This document shows positions 35,736 through 44,950 of a stretch of DNA of 64,000 nt, piece by piece. The notes under the pieces are model-generated. The model had not been told where the DNA came from. It saw nothing but the letters and a program-made list of their open reading frames with translations, and did not search any database. The position numbers and the translations under genes were made by a program. Source of the DNA: Bin87 sp965220055 (lineage in GTDB: Bacteria > Chloroflexota > Dehalococcoidia > Lucifugimonadales > UBA3495); assembly GCA_965220055.1 (NCBI GenBank), contig CBDCPE010000004.1:3658001-3722000 (forward strand), read 5' to 3'. The stretch's first letter is position 1. Every line of letters starts with the position of its first letter.

Positions 35736-37678
35736 CGGAAACCGACCGGATTATGGCGAGGGGTTATACTCCGGGCAATCGAGGCTAGCGGAGCAGGGCA
35801 ATGCTGGGAAAGGGTTCGGACCAGAGGGGCCTCTGGGAAGCGGACCGTCGGTGGCGGCGTCGCGAGCGTTGTATCTGGACTACGTGGGCAAGGACACCTG
35901 CTACGGTTTGCTGGCCTCACTGCGGGGCCAGCGGTTCCGCGATGACGATTTCGCCGAGATCTACTGTCCGGACAATGGACGGGACCGCGTGCCGCCCCGC
36001 CTGCTGGTCACGGCGCTGCTGTTGCAGACCTACGACAAGGTGAGCGACGCCGCGGCCAAGGCGAGGGCCGACTGCGACATCCGGGGGAAAGTGGCGTTGG
36101 GGATTGAGATTGAGGATCGACCCTTCGCCAAGAGTACGCTGCAGATGTTCCGGGCACAGTTGATACTGCACGACAAGGTGCGGGAGGTATTCGAGCCGAG
36201 CCGGCGCTTGGCGCGGCAGTCGGGCTACCTGAAAAAGCGTGGGATGCGGGTGGCGCTGGACACGACCTACATCCTGGGAGGGGGCGCGGTGCAGGACACC
36301 TGCAATCTGTTGGCGGACGGGATCATTAAACTGTTGCGGGCCCTGGCGGCGGTGGCGCAGATCACCGTCAGGGGATGGGCCGAACCCAGGGGTAGGAGAA
36401 GTACCTGGTCTCCAGCATCAAGGGCGAGGCGGCGATCGATTGGTCGGACCGCCAAGCGCGGGCGGCGTTGCGGGCTGAGATAGTGGCCGACGCGGACCGG
36501 CTGCTGGAATTGGCGCGGTAGGCGTGGGTGGAATTGCCGGAGGACAGCGCCCCGCGGCAGAGCATAGTGGATGGGGCGGAGTTGCGGGGACAGTTGCTGC
36601 TCCAGGACATCGAGCGCAAGAGCGGCGCTGGCGCTGCTGCGGCTCAGGCTGATGACGGGGTGAGCCTCAGGGATGGGGTGAGCCGGGACCGGATGCTGTC
36701 GGTGCACGACCCAGAGCTGCGCCACGGGCACCAGAGCAGCTGGCGATGGTTTGACGGGCACCAGGCGGCCATCGTCGTGGACACCGCCTCCCAGCTGATC
36801 ACCGCCGTGGACGTGTTGCCGGGCAACGCTCCGGACAATCTGGGGGCATTGGAACTGGTGGAGTAGAGCGAAGCGAGTACCGGCTCGGTGGTGGAGGAAG
36901 CCATGGGCGACGCCGCCAATGGGGAGGGCGGGACCCGCCAGACCTGCGCTGAGGCGGGGCGCCGGTTGGTGGCCAAAGCGCCGGGCCGGCCCAACCGGCA
37001 ACACTTCCCCAAGAATGACTTTCCCCAAGAATGACTTTCACCTTGAGCTGGCCGCGGGCAGTTGCACCTGTCCGGCGGGGCAGGTTACCCACGCCATCGT
37101 GCTGGCGGGAAGGCGGACGGACCGCACCGGTCGGGTCCATCGATTGCAGGCTTGCCGATTTGATGGAGCGGTAGGTTGGGCCTGTCCACTGCGGTTCCGG
37201 TGCAGCGCGGCCCAAGGCCGGCAGGGACGGCGGGTGCTGATCCATCCCCAGGAAGCCCTGCTGCAGCAGGCCCGAGCGTTGCCGCAGCGCGCTGCCTACG
37301 CCGAGTATCGAGCACGCCGAGTATCGAGCACGCCGAGTGGTGGCAGAGCATCTACTGGCCCGGCTGGTCCCGCTGGGAATCCGCCAGTCCCGCTACTGCG
37401 GAAGGGCGAAAACGCGCTTCCAGGTGTATCTGGCGGCCACGGTGGCCAACCTGACCCTGGTGTTGGGCAACATCGGGCGGTCCGGCAGTACCGGTGGCGG
37501 CGCAGCAGGCCACCGCGTCGTCCTCAAGGTTGTCCGCGCTGTTGTCCGCGCTGTTGTCGCCAATGCCGCGGCCAACTTCCGCGCTGCCCGGCTCGGACAA
37601 CTATGGTCCCTGATTTTGCTCACGTCGGCTTTACCTCTGAAATCCCTCTACCCAATCAGGGCTTTCCGGCCCGGTTTC
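35736..37678 (+). mobile_element. IS1182-family element, degenerate
   Basis: The imperfect ends are CGGAAACCGACCGGAT near 35738 and, inverted, AGAAACCGGGCCGGA near 37665-37679. The interior is a heavily damaged IS1182 transposase. It lies about 11 bp from IS630 copy a and is abutted on the right by IS630 copy b, which obscures its exact right end. Confidence 0.7.
35801..37620 (+). pseudogene. IS1182-family transposase, multiply broken
   Basis: Pieces in all three frames follow the IS1182 order: MLGKGSDQRGLWEADR, then YVGKDTCYGLLASLRGQRF, VALGIEIEDRPFAKSTLQ, VHDPELRHGHQSS, ITAVDVLPGNAPDNLGALEL and, last, RAKTRFQVYLAATVANLTL. Lesions include an early shift near 35850, one near 36400, a CAG-to-TAG nonsense near 36864, and exact tandem duplications of 16 bp (37005-37036), 16 bp (37299-37330) and 12 bp (37529-37552). 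Confidence 0.85.
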
Positions 37679-38766
37679 TAGTGTCCTGTATTCAAAGTTC
37701 GCTGGCAAAAGTGGGCGACGTTGGCCAGGATTTGGTCGGCGGTCTTGGTCCAGACAAAAGGTTTAGGGTCTTCGTTGGTGACGTCCAGGTAGCGGTAGAT
37801 GGCAGTCTCCAGTTCGGCGCTGCTCTGATGCACGCCGCGGCGCAACTGCTTTTCGGTGAGCAGACCGAACCAGCGCTCCACCAGGTTCAGCCACGAGGCG
37901 CTGGTGGGTGTGAAGTGCATATGGAAGCGGGGCCGCTTGGCAAACCAGTTCCGGATCAGCGCCGTCTTGTGGGTGGCGTAGTTGTCCGCGATCAGGTGGA
38001 CGTCGAGGTCGGCGGGCACCTCGGCCTCGATGGTATCGAGGAATTTGCGGAACTCCACGGCCCGGTGCCGTTGGTGGCAACGACCAATCACCTTGCCGGT
38101 CCTGGTGTCTAAGGCGGCGAACAGCGAAGTGGTGCCGTGACGCAGGTAATCATGGGTGCGCCGTTCCACTTGTCCCGGGCGCATGGGCAATAGCGGACGG
38201 GTGCGATCCAACGCCTGGATCTGGGACTTCTCGTCCACGCACAGGACCAACGCCCGATCCGGTGGATTCAGGTATAGCCCCACAACGTCCCTGACCTTCT
38301 CGATGAAGAAGGGGTCCGACGACAACTTGAAAGTCTCCGTGCGGTGTGGCTGCAATCCGAAGGCCCGCCAGATGCGGCTGACCGTGTTGTGGCTCAGCCC
38401 GCTGCGCTGGGCCATGGACCGGGTGCTCCAATGGGTCGCGTCCCGGGGCGCGGTCTCCAGCGTCAGCGTAATCACACGCTCCACGTCGTCATCGGTAACC
38501 GCTCGAGGCCGTCCGCTGCGCGGTTCGTCCGACAGTCCGTCCAGCCTCCGTTCCAGGAACCGGGAACGCCATTTCCCCACCGTCTCATCGGACACTCCCA
38601 GGTCGGTGCCCACCGTGGTATTGCTGCGGCCTTCGGCACAGCCCAAAATCATTCTGGCCCGCAGCGCCAAAGCTTGCGCCGTTTTCGGACGACGAACCCA
38701 CCGCTCCAAGGTTTCACGCTCCACGTCATCCAAAATTAGCGGCGGCATTGGTCGTCCGATTGCCAT
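37678..38766 (-). CDS. IS630-family transposase
   Basis: The start is the ATG at 38766 (MAIGRPMPPLILDD), six bases after GAGGAGG; an ATG at 38772 touches the Shine-Dalgarno and is unlikely. The 362-residue protein has helix-turn-helix repeats (SNTTVGTDLGVSDETVGKWR) and the DDE motifs LCVDEKSQ, LIADNYATHK and SWLNLVERWF. The coding frame runs through the left end of the element, so its TAG stop is formed by the TA target duplication plus the next host base. Confidence 0.92.
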   Translation of the reverse strand: MAIGRPMPPLILDDVERETLERWVRRPKTAQALALRARMILGCAEGRSNTTVGTDLGVSDETVGKWRSRFLERRLDGLSDEPRSGRPRAVTDDDVERVITLTLETAPRDATHWSTRSMAQRSGLSHNTVSRIWRAFGLQPHRTETFKLSSDPFFIEKVRDVVGLYLNPPDRALVLCVDEKSQIQALDRTRPLLPMRPGQVERRTHDYLRHGTTSLFAALDTRTGKVIGRCHQRHRAVEFRKFLDTIEAEVPADLDVHLIADNYATHKTALIRNWFAKRPRFHMHFTPTSASWLNLVERWFGLLTEKQLRRGVHQSSAELETAIYRYLDVTNEDPKPFVWTKTADQILANVAHFCQRTLNTGH

Positions 38767-38845
38767 GGTCATCCTCCTCTGGGCTGCTAACCCGGAGGAT
38801 ACCTCATCGCGAATACTATTACAATGAACTTCAGTTACACCACAC
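37681..38845 (-). mobile_element. IS630-family element, copy b (intact)
   Basis: The 1165-bp element has GTGT...ACAC ends (CTAGTGT-type termini) and a TA target duplication (37679-37680 and 38846-38847). It is inserted at the very end of the IS1182 element; its right TA is also the left flank of the IS5 element that follows. Confidence 0.9.
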
Positions 38846-38847
38846 TA

Positions 38848-39691
38848 GGGGGTGTCGTCAAAACAGTGAGAGGGTGGTAAATTGCCGGTAACAGGGAGAG
38901 TGTGGAAGGTGGGGAGTATGACGGCAGCGCACCGGCGCCACGATATGACAGACGGTGTTTGGGAGCGGCTGAGGCTGTACCTGCCCGGGGGAGCAGGCAA
39001 GAGAGGTCGGCCGGCCCATGACAACCGGCGGTTTATCGACGCCGTTTGCTGGGTTCTGCGCACCGGCGCTCCCTGGCGCGATTTGCCCCCGGACTACGGA
39101 GACTGGAAGAACACCCACCGCCGCTTCTGCCGCTGGCGGGACCGGGGTGTGTGGGCCGGACTGTTGGAGGAAGTGATGGATGACCCTGATTTCGAATGGC
39201 TGATGATAGACGCCAGCCACATCAAGGCCCATCCCCACAGTGCCGGCGCTCGGGGCGGAAATCAGGCTATTGCCCGCACCAAAGGGGGCTGAACAGCAAG
39301 TTGCACCTGGCGGTGGGCTCCCACGGAATGCCGGTAAGGCTGGCGGTTACTGGAGGCACGGTGGCCGACTGCTCTTTGGCGTTGCCCCTGATCGAGGGTA
39401 TAGAGGCGGAGTGTCTACTGGCGGACAAAGCCTATGACACCAATGAAATCATAGCCACCGCTCGGGCATCGGGAATGAACCCGGTGATACCGCCCAAAAG
39501 CAACCGGAGAGAAAAGCGGGACTACGACCAGGCACTGTACAAGTTGCGGCACTTGGTGGAGAACGGATTCTTGGACTTCAAGCAGTGGTGCGGAGTGGCG
39601 ACCCGTTATGCCAAGAGAGCGGCGTCATACCTGGCCATTGGCCAACTCCGGGCAGTGATGATCTGGAGCAAACTCTTTTGACGACGCCCCC
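38848..39691 (+). mobile_element. IS5-family element, copy B
   Basis: The 844-bp element has inverted ends GGGGGTGTCGTCAAAA-AGT (left) and GGGGGCGTCGTCAAAAGAGT (inverted right), flanked by TA or CTA. It is a different subgroup from the element at 3843. Its right end coincides with the stop codon of the alpha/beta hydrolase gene. Confidence 0.88.
38918..39681 (+). CDS. IS5-family transposase, two frames joined by a -1 frameshift
   Basis: Frame one (to 39292) has the N-terminal DUF4096-like domain (MTDGVWERLRLYLPG, RTGAPWRDLP) and LMIDASHIKAHPHS with the first Asp. It stops at TGA right after AAAGGGGGC (about 39282-39290). A -1 slip there gives the canonical KGGLNSKLHL and continues through LLADKAYDTN to LFDFKQ-type C-terminal sequence at 39681. 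Recoding at the A3G5 run is the simplest reading, so the element may be functional. Confidence 0.8.
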
Positions 39692-40470
39692 TAGAGAAAG
39701 GCCAGTGCCGTTTGTGCGAAATCGTCGGGTTTTTCGATCTGGGGAGAGTGTCCGCAATTGGAGATCACCGTGACCTGGGATCCCGCGAGCGCCTGCTGGT
39801 AGAGGTCGGCGCACTCCACCGGGACCAGATTGTCGTTCTCGCCCCACACGATGTGTGTAGGGATGCTGACGCGGGCCAGCTTGGCCGGCAGCCGCGGGTT
39901 GTGCATGTAGGGTTTCCAGGTCAACCGGATGGCCATCTCCCGGTCGCCCTCCGCCTGCTCGGTCTGTTCGGGCGTTGGGTCGGAGCCGAACATCTCGTCC
40001 CACTCCGGGACCTGGCTCGGGTCATGGTAGACCAGGTCGCGGATCTGCCGGGGGTTGATGATGAAGATGTCGGTGATCTCGCCATCCACCGGCTTGATGC
40101 CGGCGGCGCCCACCAGCATCACCTTGCTGAAAGCGTGTCCGGTCATCGACAGCATCTCCGCAGCCAGCCAGCCTCCCATGGAGAACCCGATGGCGCGGAC
40201 GTTTCCCAGCCCTTCCTGCTCCTGGTACCAGGTGTAGAAACAGGCCAGGTCCTGCATGGTCTCGACCCAGCCGGGCCGGTCACTCTTGCCGTAACCGGGA
40301 TGCGAAGGCAGGTAAACGGTGAACTTCTCGGCCAGGGCGTGGGCGTAACGCCGGGGACCGGCGTTGCCACCGGCGCCGTGCAGCACCAACAGCGGATCGC
40401 CGCTGCCGCCCTTGTACACCTGCAGGTTGCCGCCGGCGACGGAGATGGTTTCCTCGGTGAAGTTTGCCAT
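39691..40470 (-). CDS. Alpha/beta hydrolase
   Basis: The 259-residue protein has the fold's motifs: oxyanion loop LLVLHGAGGNAG, nucleophile elbow GFSMGG (Ser near 96), acid WGENDNLVP and a His in SNCGHSPQ. It is probably an esterase or C-C bond hydrolase; the substrate is unknown. Its stop codon (complement of CTA at 39691-39693) lies at the junction with the IS5 element, so the native C-terminus may have been shortened by the insertion. It lies 44 bp downstream of a luciferase-like oxidoreductase gene on the same strand, so it is probably cotranscribed with it. Confidence 0.88.
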   Translation of the reverse strand: MANFTEETISVAGGNLQVYKGGSGDPLLVLHGAGGNAGPRRYAHALAEKFTVYLPSHPGYGKSDRPGWVETMQDLACFYTWYQEQEGLGNVRAIGFSMGGWLAAEMLSMTGHAFSKVMLVGAAGIKPVDGEITDIFIINPRQIRDLVYHDPSQVPEWDEMFGSDPTPEQTEQAEGDREMAIRLTWKPYMHNPRLPAKLARVSIPTHIVWGENDNLVPVECADLYQQALAGSQVTVISNCGHSPQIEKPDDFAQTALAFL

Positions 40471-40514
40471 TGGGGTTATGCTCCTTGCTTCATGAACAGT
40501 CGATTGAGCAGCGC

Positions 40515-41750
40515 TTACATCCTGGTGAGCCCGGGCTGTACGCCTTCCTTCTGGAAGGGGTCGGTCAGTTCCAGCTCTTCTCCGATTTCACGCAGGGCCG
40601 GCAGCACTTCCTGTCCCATCAGCTCGAGGCAACGCATCGTGTCCTCGTGGCTGATTGCGCCATCGTTGGTCCACACGGCCAGGATGCCGGGGCGCATGAA
40701 GCTCAGTACTTCCCGCAGTTGGCTGATGACGGTGTCGGGACTGCCGATGATCCAGCGCTTGGAATCCAGGATGGAATCATACTGCGCGCCGTCCAGGCCA
40801 CCCACGCGGAACGGGTCGCTGCGGATCTGCTCGCGCAGGCGCAGGAAGCGCGGGTCGTCACTCCGGCTCCCGTAGCCGACCGGCGAGGCGTAATCACGAG
40901 GCAGCGGGATCCGGCCCACGCCGATATTGCCCACCATGTAACCCTTGCCCACGTCGTAGGCCTTTTCGTCAGTGTCTTGCACGTGGATCCGCACCAGGTA
41001 GCCGAAGTTCTCCGGGCCGGGCTCGTAGCCGTGCTCGCGGGCGGTCTCGGCGTAGATCGACTTCATGTCCTGGGTGCCCTGCGGGTCGGTTTCCAGGAAG
41101 ATGTAAGGATAATTGCGTTCGGCACACCAAACCAGCGTCTCTGGGCTGCCCGTGCCTGGAATCCACACCGGCGGGTGCGGCTTCTGGATCGGAGTCTGGA
41201 AGGGATTGACCACCCGGAAGTGGTAGTGCTCTCCTTCCCAACGGAAGGGGCCCGGCGTGGTCCAGGTTTTGATGACCAGGTCATGGGCTTCTTCGAATCG
41301 AGCCCGGTTATGCAGCGGGTTGGTGTTGGTCGCCAGGCTCTCCACGCCCGTGCCGCGCACGAAGCCGGACACCAGACGGCCGCCGGAGATCATGTCGATC
41401 TCAGCCAGCTCTTCGGCCAACCGGATGGGGTTGTCGAAAATGGGCAGAGGGTTGCCGAGCAGCACGATCTTGGGCTTCTTGGTGTTGCGGGCCAGGATGG
41501 CCGCTTCCAGGTTCATCGTCGCGCCCAGGCAGGTCGGTGTGTTGTGGTGCTCGTTGAGCATCAGGCCGTCGAAACCGACCTCTTCCGAGTACTCGTACTC
41601 GTCCAGGTACATGTTGTAGAGGTAATGGCCTTCCTGGGGGTCGAAGTTGGAGTTGGAGAAGGTGAGCCGCACCGCCTCGTTGGGCGAGTTGCGCACGTCC
41701 TCCTCGGTGTAATTCACGTAAGCCCGTTCGGTAAAACGCATCAGGAACAT
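40515..41750 (-). CDS. LLM-class flavin-dependent oxidoreductase (luciferase-like)
   Basis: The 411-residue TIM-barrel protein has the bacterial-luciferase-family hallmarks: EEVGFDGLMLNEHHNTPT near residue 56, LAEELAEIDMISGGRLVSG near 112, and a C-terminal SPDTVISQL segment. Such enzymes use reduced FMN or F420 to oxidise diverse organics. The start ATG is eight bases after AGGAGG. With the downstream alpha/beta hydrolase it resembles a small catabolic operon (monooxygenase followed by hydrolase). The substrate is not inferable. Confidence 0.9.
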   Translation of the reverse strand: MFLMRFTERAYVNYTEEDVRNSPNEAVRLTFSNSNFDPQEGHYLYNMYLDEYEYSEEVGFDGLMLNEHHNTPTCLGATMNLEAAILARNTKKPKIVLLGNPLPIFDNPIRLAEELAEIDMISGGRLVSGFVRGTGVESLATNTNPLHNRARFEEAHDLVIKTWTTPGPFRWEGEHYHFRVVNPFQTPIQKPHPPVWIPGTGSPETLVWCAERNYPYIFLETDPQGTQDMKSIYAETAREHGYEPGPENFGYLVRIHVQDTDEKAYDVGKGYMVGNIGVGRIPLPRDYASPVGYGSRSDDPRFLRLREQIRSDPFRVGGLDGAQYDSILDSKRWIIGSPDTVISQLREVLSFMRPGILAVWTNDGAISHEDTMRCLELMGQEVLPALREIGEELELTDPFQKEGVQPGLTRM

Positions 41751-41801
41751 TCGAAAGCCTCCTGCGGTGGGTTAGCCTGAGCGGTGGTCGTTTTAAGCAG
41801 T

Positions 41802-42317
41802 CTAAACTAGCGTAAAGCGTGCCTGTTCGAGGCGCAGCATATCAAATAACGGGAGCCACGGCACATCTAATCCGTCGCAAACGACTGGAATAAGAACCTT
41901 ATTTCGCTGATCGGCGTTGCTACTCTCCAATGTGACCACCGTGTGGTTATGGGCCAGAGCGTATGCGATAAGGTAAGGATCAGCACTGCCGTCAAAGAAA
42001 TCGTTCTGAACCGAGGTCTTGTAGAATTGCTGCCCTTGAGCCATTTGGCGCCTGCGCACCCAAGTAAGCACACGCGCGTAACAGGCAATTGTATCCGCGT
42101 CAGTGGAAGGCAAGAAAATGCTACTCGGCAGCTCACTCGCCCAAACGGAAAGGTCGTCATGCTTCGCCTGAATCTCAGCGTATACGCGGTCAATGCTCAA
42201 GACCAATCCGTTTCCGCAATTGGCTTCCAACCACTGCCAGTATGCTGGGCAGAAGTCCATCCCGTAATAGTAGTTCTTAGGTTGGATAAACCCGTTACTA
42301 TCGATAAGATAGGCCAT
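41802..42317 (-). CDS. DUF4411 PIN-like protein
   Basis: The 171-residue protein has PIN-type acidic residues: AYLIDSNGFI (Asp6), a central Glu in VYAEI, and DPYLIAYALAHNHTVVTLE, the usual second Asp followed by the strand. DUF4411 proteins are predicted toxins of the PIN nuclease class. The gene starts five bases after the stop of the ImmA/IrrE-type gene, an arrangement seen as a toxin-antitoxin-like pair. It sits between two unrelated oxidoreductase genes and has lower GC than both. Confidence 0.85.
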   Translation of the reverse strand: MAYLIDSNGFIQPKNYYYGMDFCPAYWQWLEANCGNGLVLSIDRVYAEIQAKHDDLSVWASELPSSIFLPSTDADTIACYARVLTWVRRRQMAQGQQFYKTSVQNDFFDGSADPYLIAYALAHNHTVVTLESSNADQRNKVLIPVVCDGLDVPWLPLFDMLRLEQARFTLV

Positions 42318-42322
42318 GACAG

Positions 42323-43522
42323 CTAGTATCCCAACTGCTGACGGAGCTCGTCGAAGGTCGCTGACTTTCGTATTCCGAGTAGGCCAAAGGCATCTCGGTA
42401 CAAAGTTTCTCCATCCAACGCATTCCGTACCACAGCCCGGGCAAACCGGTGGCTTACCCTGACCAGCAGAGTTGGATAGTAATTGCCCCCGCTTCTTGCC
42501 GATGATTGTATCCGTCGGTACTCGGTGTCGTACGCGTCCCGGAGTTCGTCTTCCGACAACCGTCCGGCTTCGTATAAACGGCGCAACACAACCAACGAAC
42601 TGACCTTAAAGCGTCGCCTGATACTTTGAACTTGATCAAGGGGGTTTCCGGACAGCATGGTTGCTTCTATATCATCAAGCGGCAGGAGCAGTTCGGCGGC
42701 GACCCTATTGCACCAAGCCTCAACACGACGTTGAACCGAGGGCACAAGGTTGACATCGGAGAGTGCAGATTCGCCGTGCCACAAATGCGCCAACTCGTGA
42801 GCCAACGTAAACATTTGGGCAGCCTTTGCATCAGCTCCGTTGATAAATACCAGAGGAGCTAAACTGTCGCACAAGGCGAAACCGCGAAATTCTCTTGGCT
42901 CTAGTTTGCGATGGTTATTTTGGCCGACGACACCATTAACCATCACCAATATGCCGGCATCTTCCACTTGACGCACAAACTCTCGAAATGCTGCTTCCCA
43001 ATTGCTGTGGCTACGCCACATGTCGGGCACCATTGCCAGGTCCCTACGAATTTGGGCAGCGGTCCCGGCAATAGGGCCATCTAGATTCACGGAACCAATG
43101 AATGGCAGAGGCTCCTCACCAATGTCGACCGCGTATTCGCGGTACCAGTCCTGCCGGCGTTGGCAAATATAGATGGTATCCAGCAAATTCCCGCTCGGGC
43201 GCCCGAGGGCTTTATCTTCGATCGTTCGAAGATCAGGAATTGGCACTTCTTCAACGAGAGGTTCATCCAAGAAAAAATAGCCTACAGGCACGTAAGTTGC
43301 CTTTGCGAATGCCTCCACTTGCCGTAGCGTCGGGTGTGTCTCCTCTCGTTCCCAAGCGTCAAGCTTGGGGAAACGCCGTCGCAAGCCATCTAAGTCTTTG
43401 CCGGAACGCTCTACGGCCCATCTGAACAAGGCCGGCGCAACGCTGACCCTGACTGTGGACTGCCGGTCCGTTCGAGCAGTGTCACGTTCAGTTGGATGAT
43501 TTTGGGTTGTACTGCTGGTCAT
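42323..43522 (-). CDS. ImmA/IrrE-family metallopeptidase with N-terminal HTH-like region
   Basis: The start is the ATG at 43522, giving 399 residues; longer upstream frames shadow the next gene. Residues 20-75 look like an XRE-type helix-turn-helix degenerate (FPKLDAWEREETHPTLRQVE). The zinc motif is HELAHLWHG (His242, Glu243, His246). Members cleave repressors to switch on stress or mobile-element genes. Paired with the DUF4411 gene five bases downstream, it probably acts as the regulator or antitoxin of a two-gene module. Mode of action here is inference. Confidence 0.9.
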   Translation of the reverse strand: MTSSTTQNHPTERDTARTDRQSTVRVSVAPALFRWAVERSGKDLDGLRRRFPKLDAWEREETHPTLRQVEAFAKATYVPVGYFFLDEPLVEEVPIPDLRTIEDKALGRPSGNLLDTIYICQRRQDWYREYAVDIGEEPLPFIGSVNLDGPIAGTAAQIRRDLAMVPDMWRSHSNWEAAFREFVRQVEDAGILVMVNGVVGQNNHRKLEPREFRGFALCDSLAPLVFINGADAKAAQMFTLAHELAHLWHGESALSDVNLVPSVQRRVEAWCNRVAAELLLPLDDIEATMLSGNPLDQVQSIRRRFKVSSLVVLRRLYEAGRLSEDELRDAYDTEYRRIQSSARSGGNYYPTLLVRVSHRFARAVVRNALDGETLYRDAFGLLGIRKSATFDELRQQLGY

Positions 43523-43578
43523 GGTCGGGACATCTATGGTGGCGTCGGTCCGAATGATAGCATGGGAACCTGATCGAC

Positions 43579-44754
43579 TTACGCACCAACCCTTCCTTGC
43601 GCTTTGAAGTGCGGTATCACCTCGGCAGCGAAGCGGCCCATTTGCTCTTTGAATTGGCTGGTGGTGGCGCCCATGGGGAAGGCGATCATGATCTGCTCCA
43701 GGCCCGGGTACTTCTCCTGCAGCTCTTCCAGATAGGCTATCGTGTCTTCGGGGCTGCCGGCGAACCACGCGCGGTTGTCGATCACGTCCTGGAAGTTGCT
43801 GCCCGCCGCGATGTGGCGGGCCACTCCGCCGGGGCCGGTGGCCGCGATCTGCTGGTCGCTGTACCGCAGCATGCCCAACGGAGCGGCGAACTTGACGTGT
43901 TCCTCGAACAGCGGCTCCAGCTGGCGACGGGCGCCGGCGGTGGTGTCGTCTACCATGGCCCACAGCCCGACACAGAGACCCTCACCCAGGGCCAGGTCCC
44001 GGCCGGCCCGCTGGTTGGCGGCCTGGTAGCGCTGCACCCATTCCTCCACATACTGTTCGCCGGTGCCCAGTATCACACCCTTGATGCCCCACTTCGCCAT
44101 GAAGTCCAGTGCCCGGTCCGAAGCGCTGACGATGGGCTGCCATACGTCGACGGGCCGTGTCTTGGGCCGCGGCACGAGGGTCACTTCTTTCAGGTCGTAG
44201 CCGCGATAGGGGATGTCCGGCGGGATGGTGTAGTGCTTGCCCTGGTGGGAGAAGGAATCGTTGTTGAAGGCCTTCATGACGATCTCGAACTGTTCTTCGA
44301 ACAGCTCACGGTTGGCGTCGCCGTCGATCATGGGCGCGCCGAAGGACTCCACCTCGCGAGTGTGGTAGCCCCGGCCGATGCCGAACACCACGCGGCCTCC
44401 GGTGAGGATGTCCACCATTGCGAAGTCCTCCGCCAGCCGGATGGGATGCCACATCGGCAGGATGTTGAACCCGCAACCGAACTTGATGCGGTTGGTGTGC
44501 TGCGCCAGGTACTGGCTCATGATCAGCAGGTTGGGGATGCACTCGTATCCCTCGCGCTGGAAGTGGTGCTCCGCCATCCAGAGGATGTCGAAACCCAGGT
44601 CGTCCAGGAACACCGCAGATTGCCGGGCGATGTCCATGGCCGTGGACAGGCGGTCGTTGTCGTACCACCGATCGTTGGCAGGAACACCGTCGAACCCAAT
44701 GCCATCGCCTTCCAGTACGTGGCCGGCATAGAGCACGGAAAAGTTTTTGATCAT
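43579..44754 (-). CDS. LLM-class flavin-dependent oxidoreductase (second)
   Basis: The start is the ATG at 44754 (MIKNFSVLYAGHV) behind GGAGG. The 391-residue barrel has the family signatures DLGFDILWMAEHHFQRE, LAEDFAMVDILTGGRVVFG and GSPEDTIAYLEEL. It is not close to the copy at 40515 across the N-terminus, so the pair is not a fresh duplication. A flavin (FMN or F420) oxidation is expected with unknown substrate. It is divergent from serA and is followed on the same strand by the ImmA/DUF4411 pair. Confidence 0.9.
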   Translation of the reverse strand: MIKNFSVLYAGHVLEGDGIGFDGVPANDRWYDNDRLSTAMDIARQSAVFLDDLGFDILWMAEHHFQREGYECIPNLLIMSQYLAQHTNRIKFGCGFNILPMWHPIRLAEDFAMVDILTGGRVVFGIGRGYHTREVESFGAPMIDGDANRELFEEQFEIVMKAFNNDSFSHQGKHYTIPPDIPYRGYDLKEVTLVPRPKTRPVDVWQPIVSASDRALDFMAKWGIKGVILGTGEQYVEEWVQRYQAANQRAGRDLALGEGLCVGLWAMVDDTTAGARRQLEPLFEEHVKFAAPLGMLRYSDQQIAATGPGGVARHIAAGSNFQDVIDNRAWFAGSPEDTIAYLEELQEKYPGLEQIMIAFPMGATTSQFKEQMGRFAAEVIPHFKAQGRVGA

Positions 44755-44950
44755 TGAATTGCCTCCGTGAACGGACTGGTCTGTCACGCGCGCCGGGCAG
44801 GTCGATTGGGGCGCCACGGCTGACAGAAAAAGTGCCTATGTGCTACCATCGCTATGCTACCATCGCCGCCGGAGGGTGTCATCGCGTCGTGAATCCGCAA
44901 CCCGCCGACCATAAAATTCGCGCCATTTAGCGCACGCGGCGGTATGGAGA

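Noticed and set aside
44841..44868. TGCTACCATCGC repeated before serA
   Set aside because: An imperfect repeat at 14-bp offset; too short and inexact to add to the duplication series.
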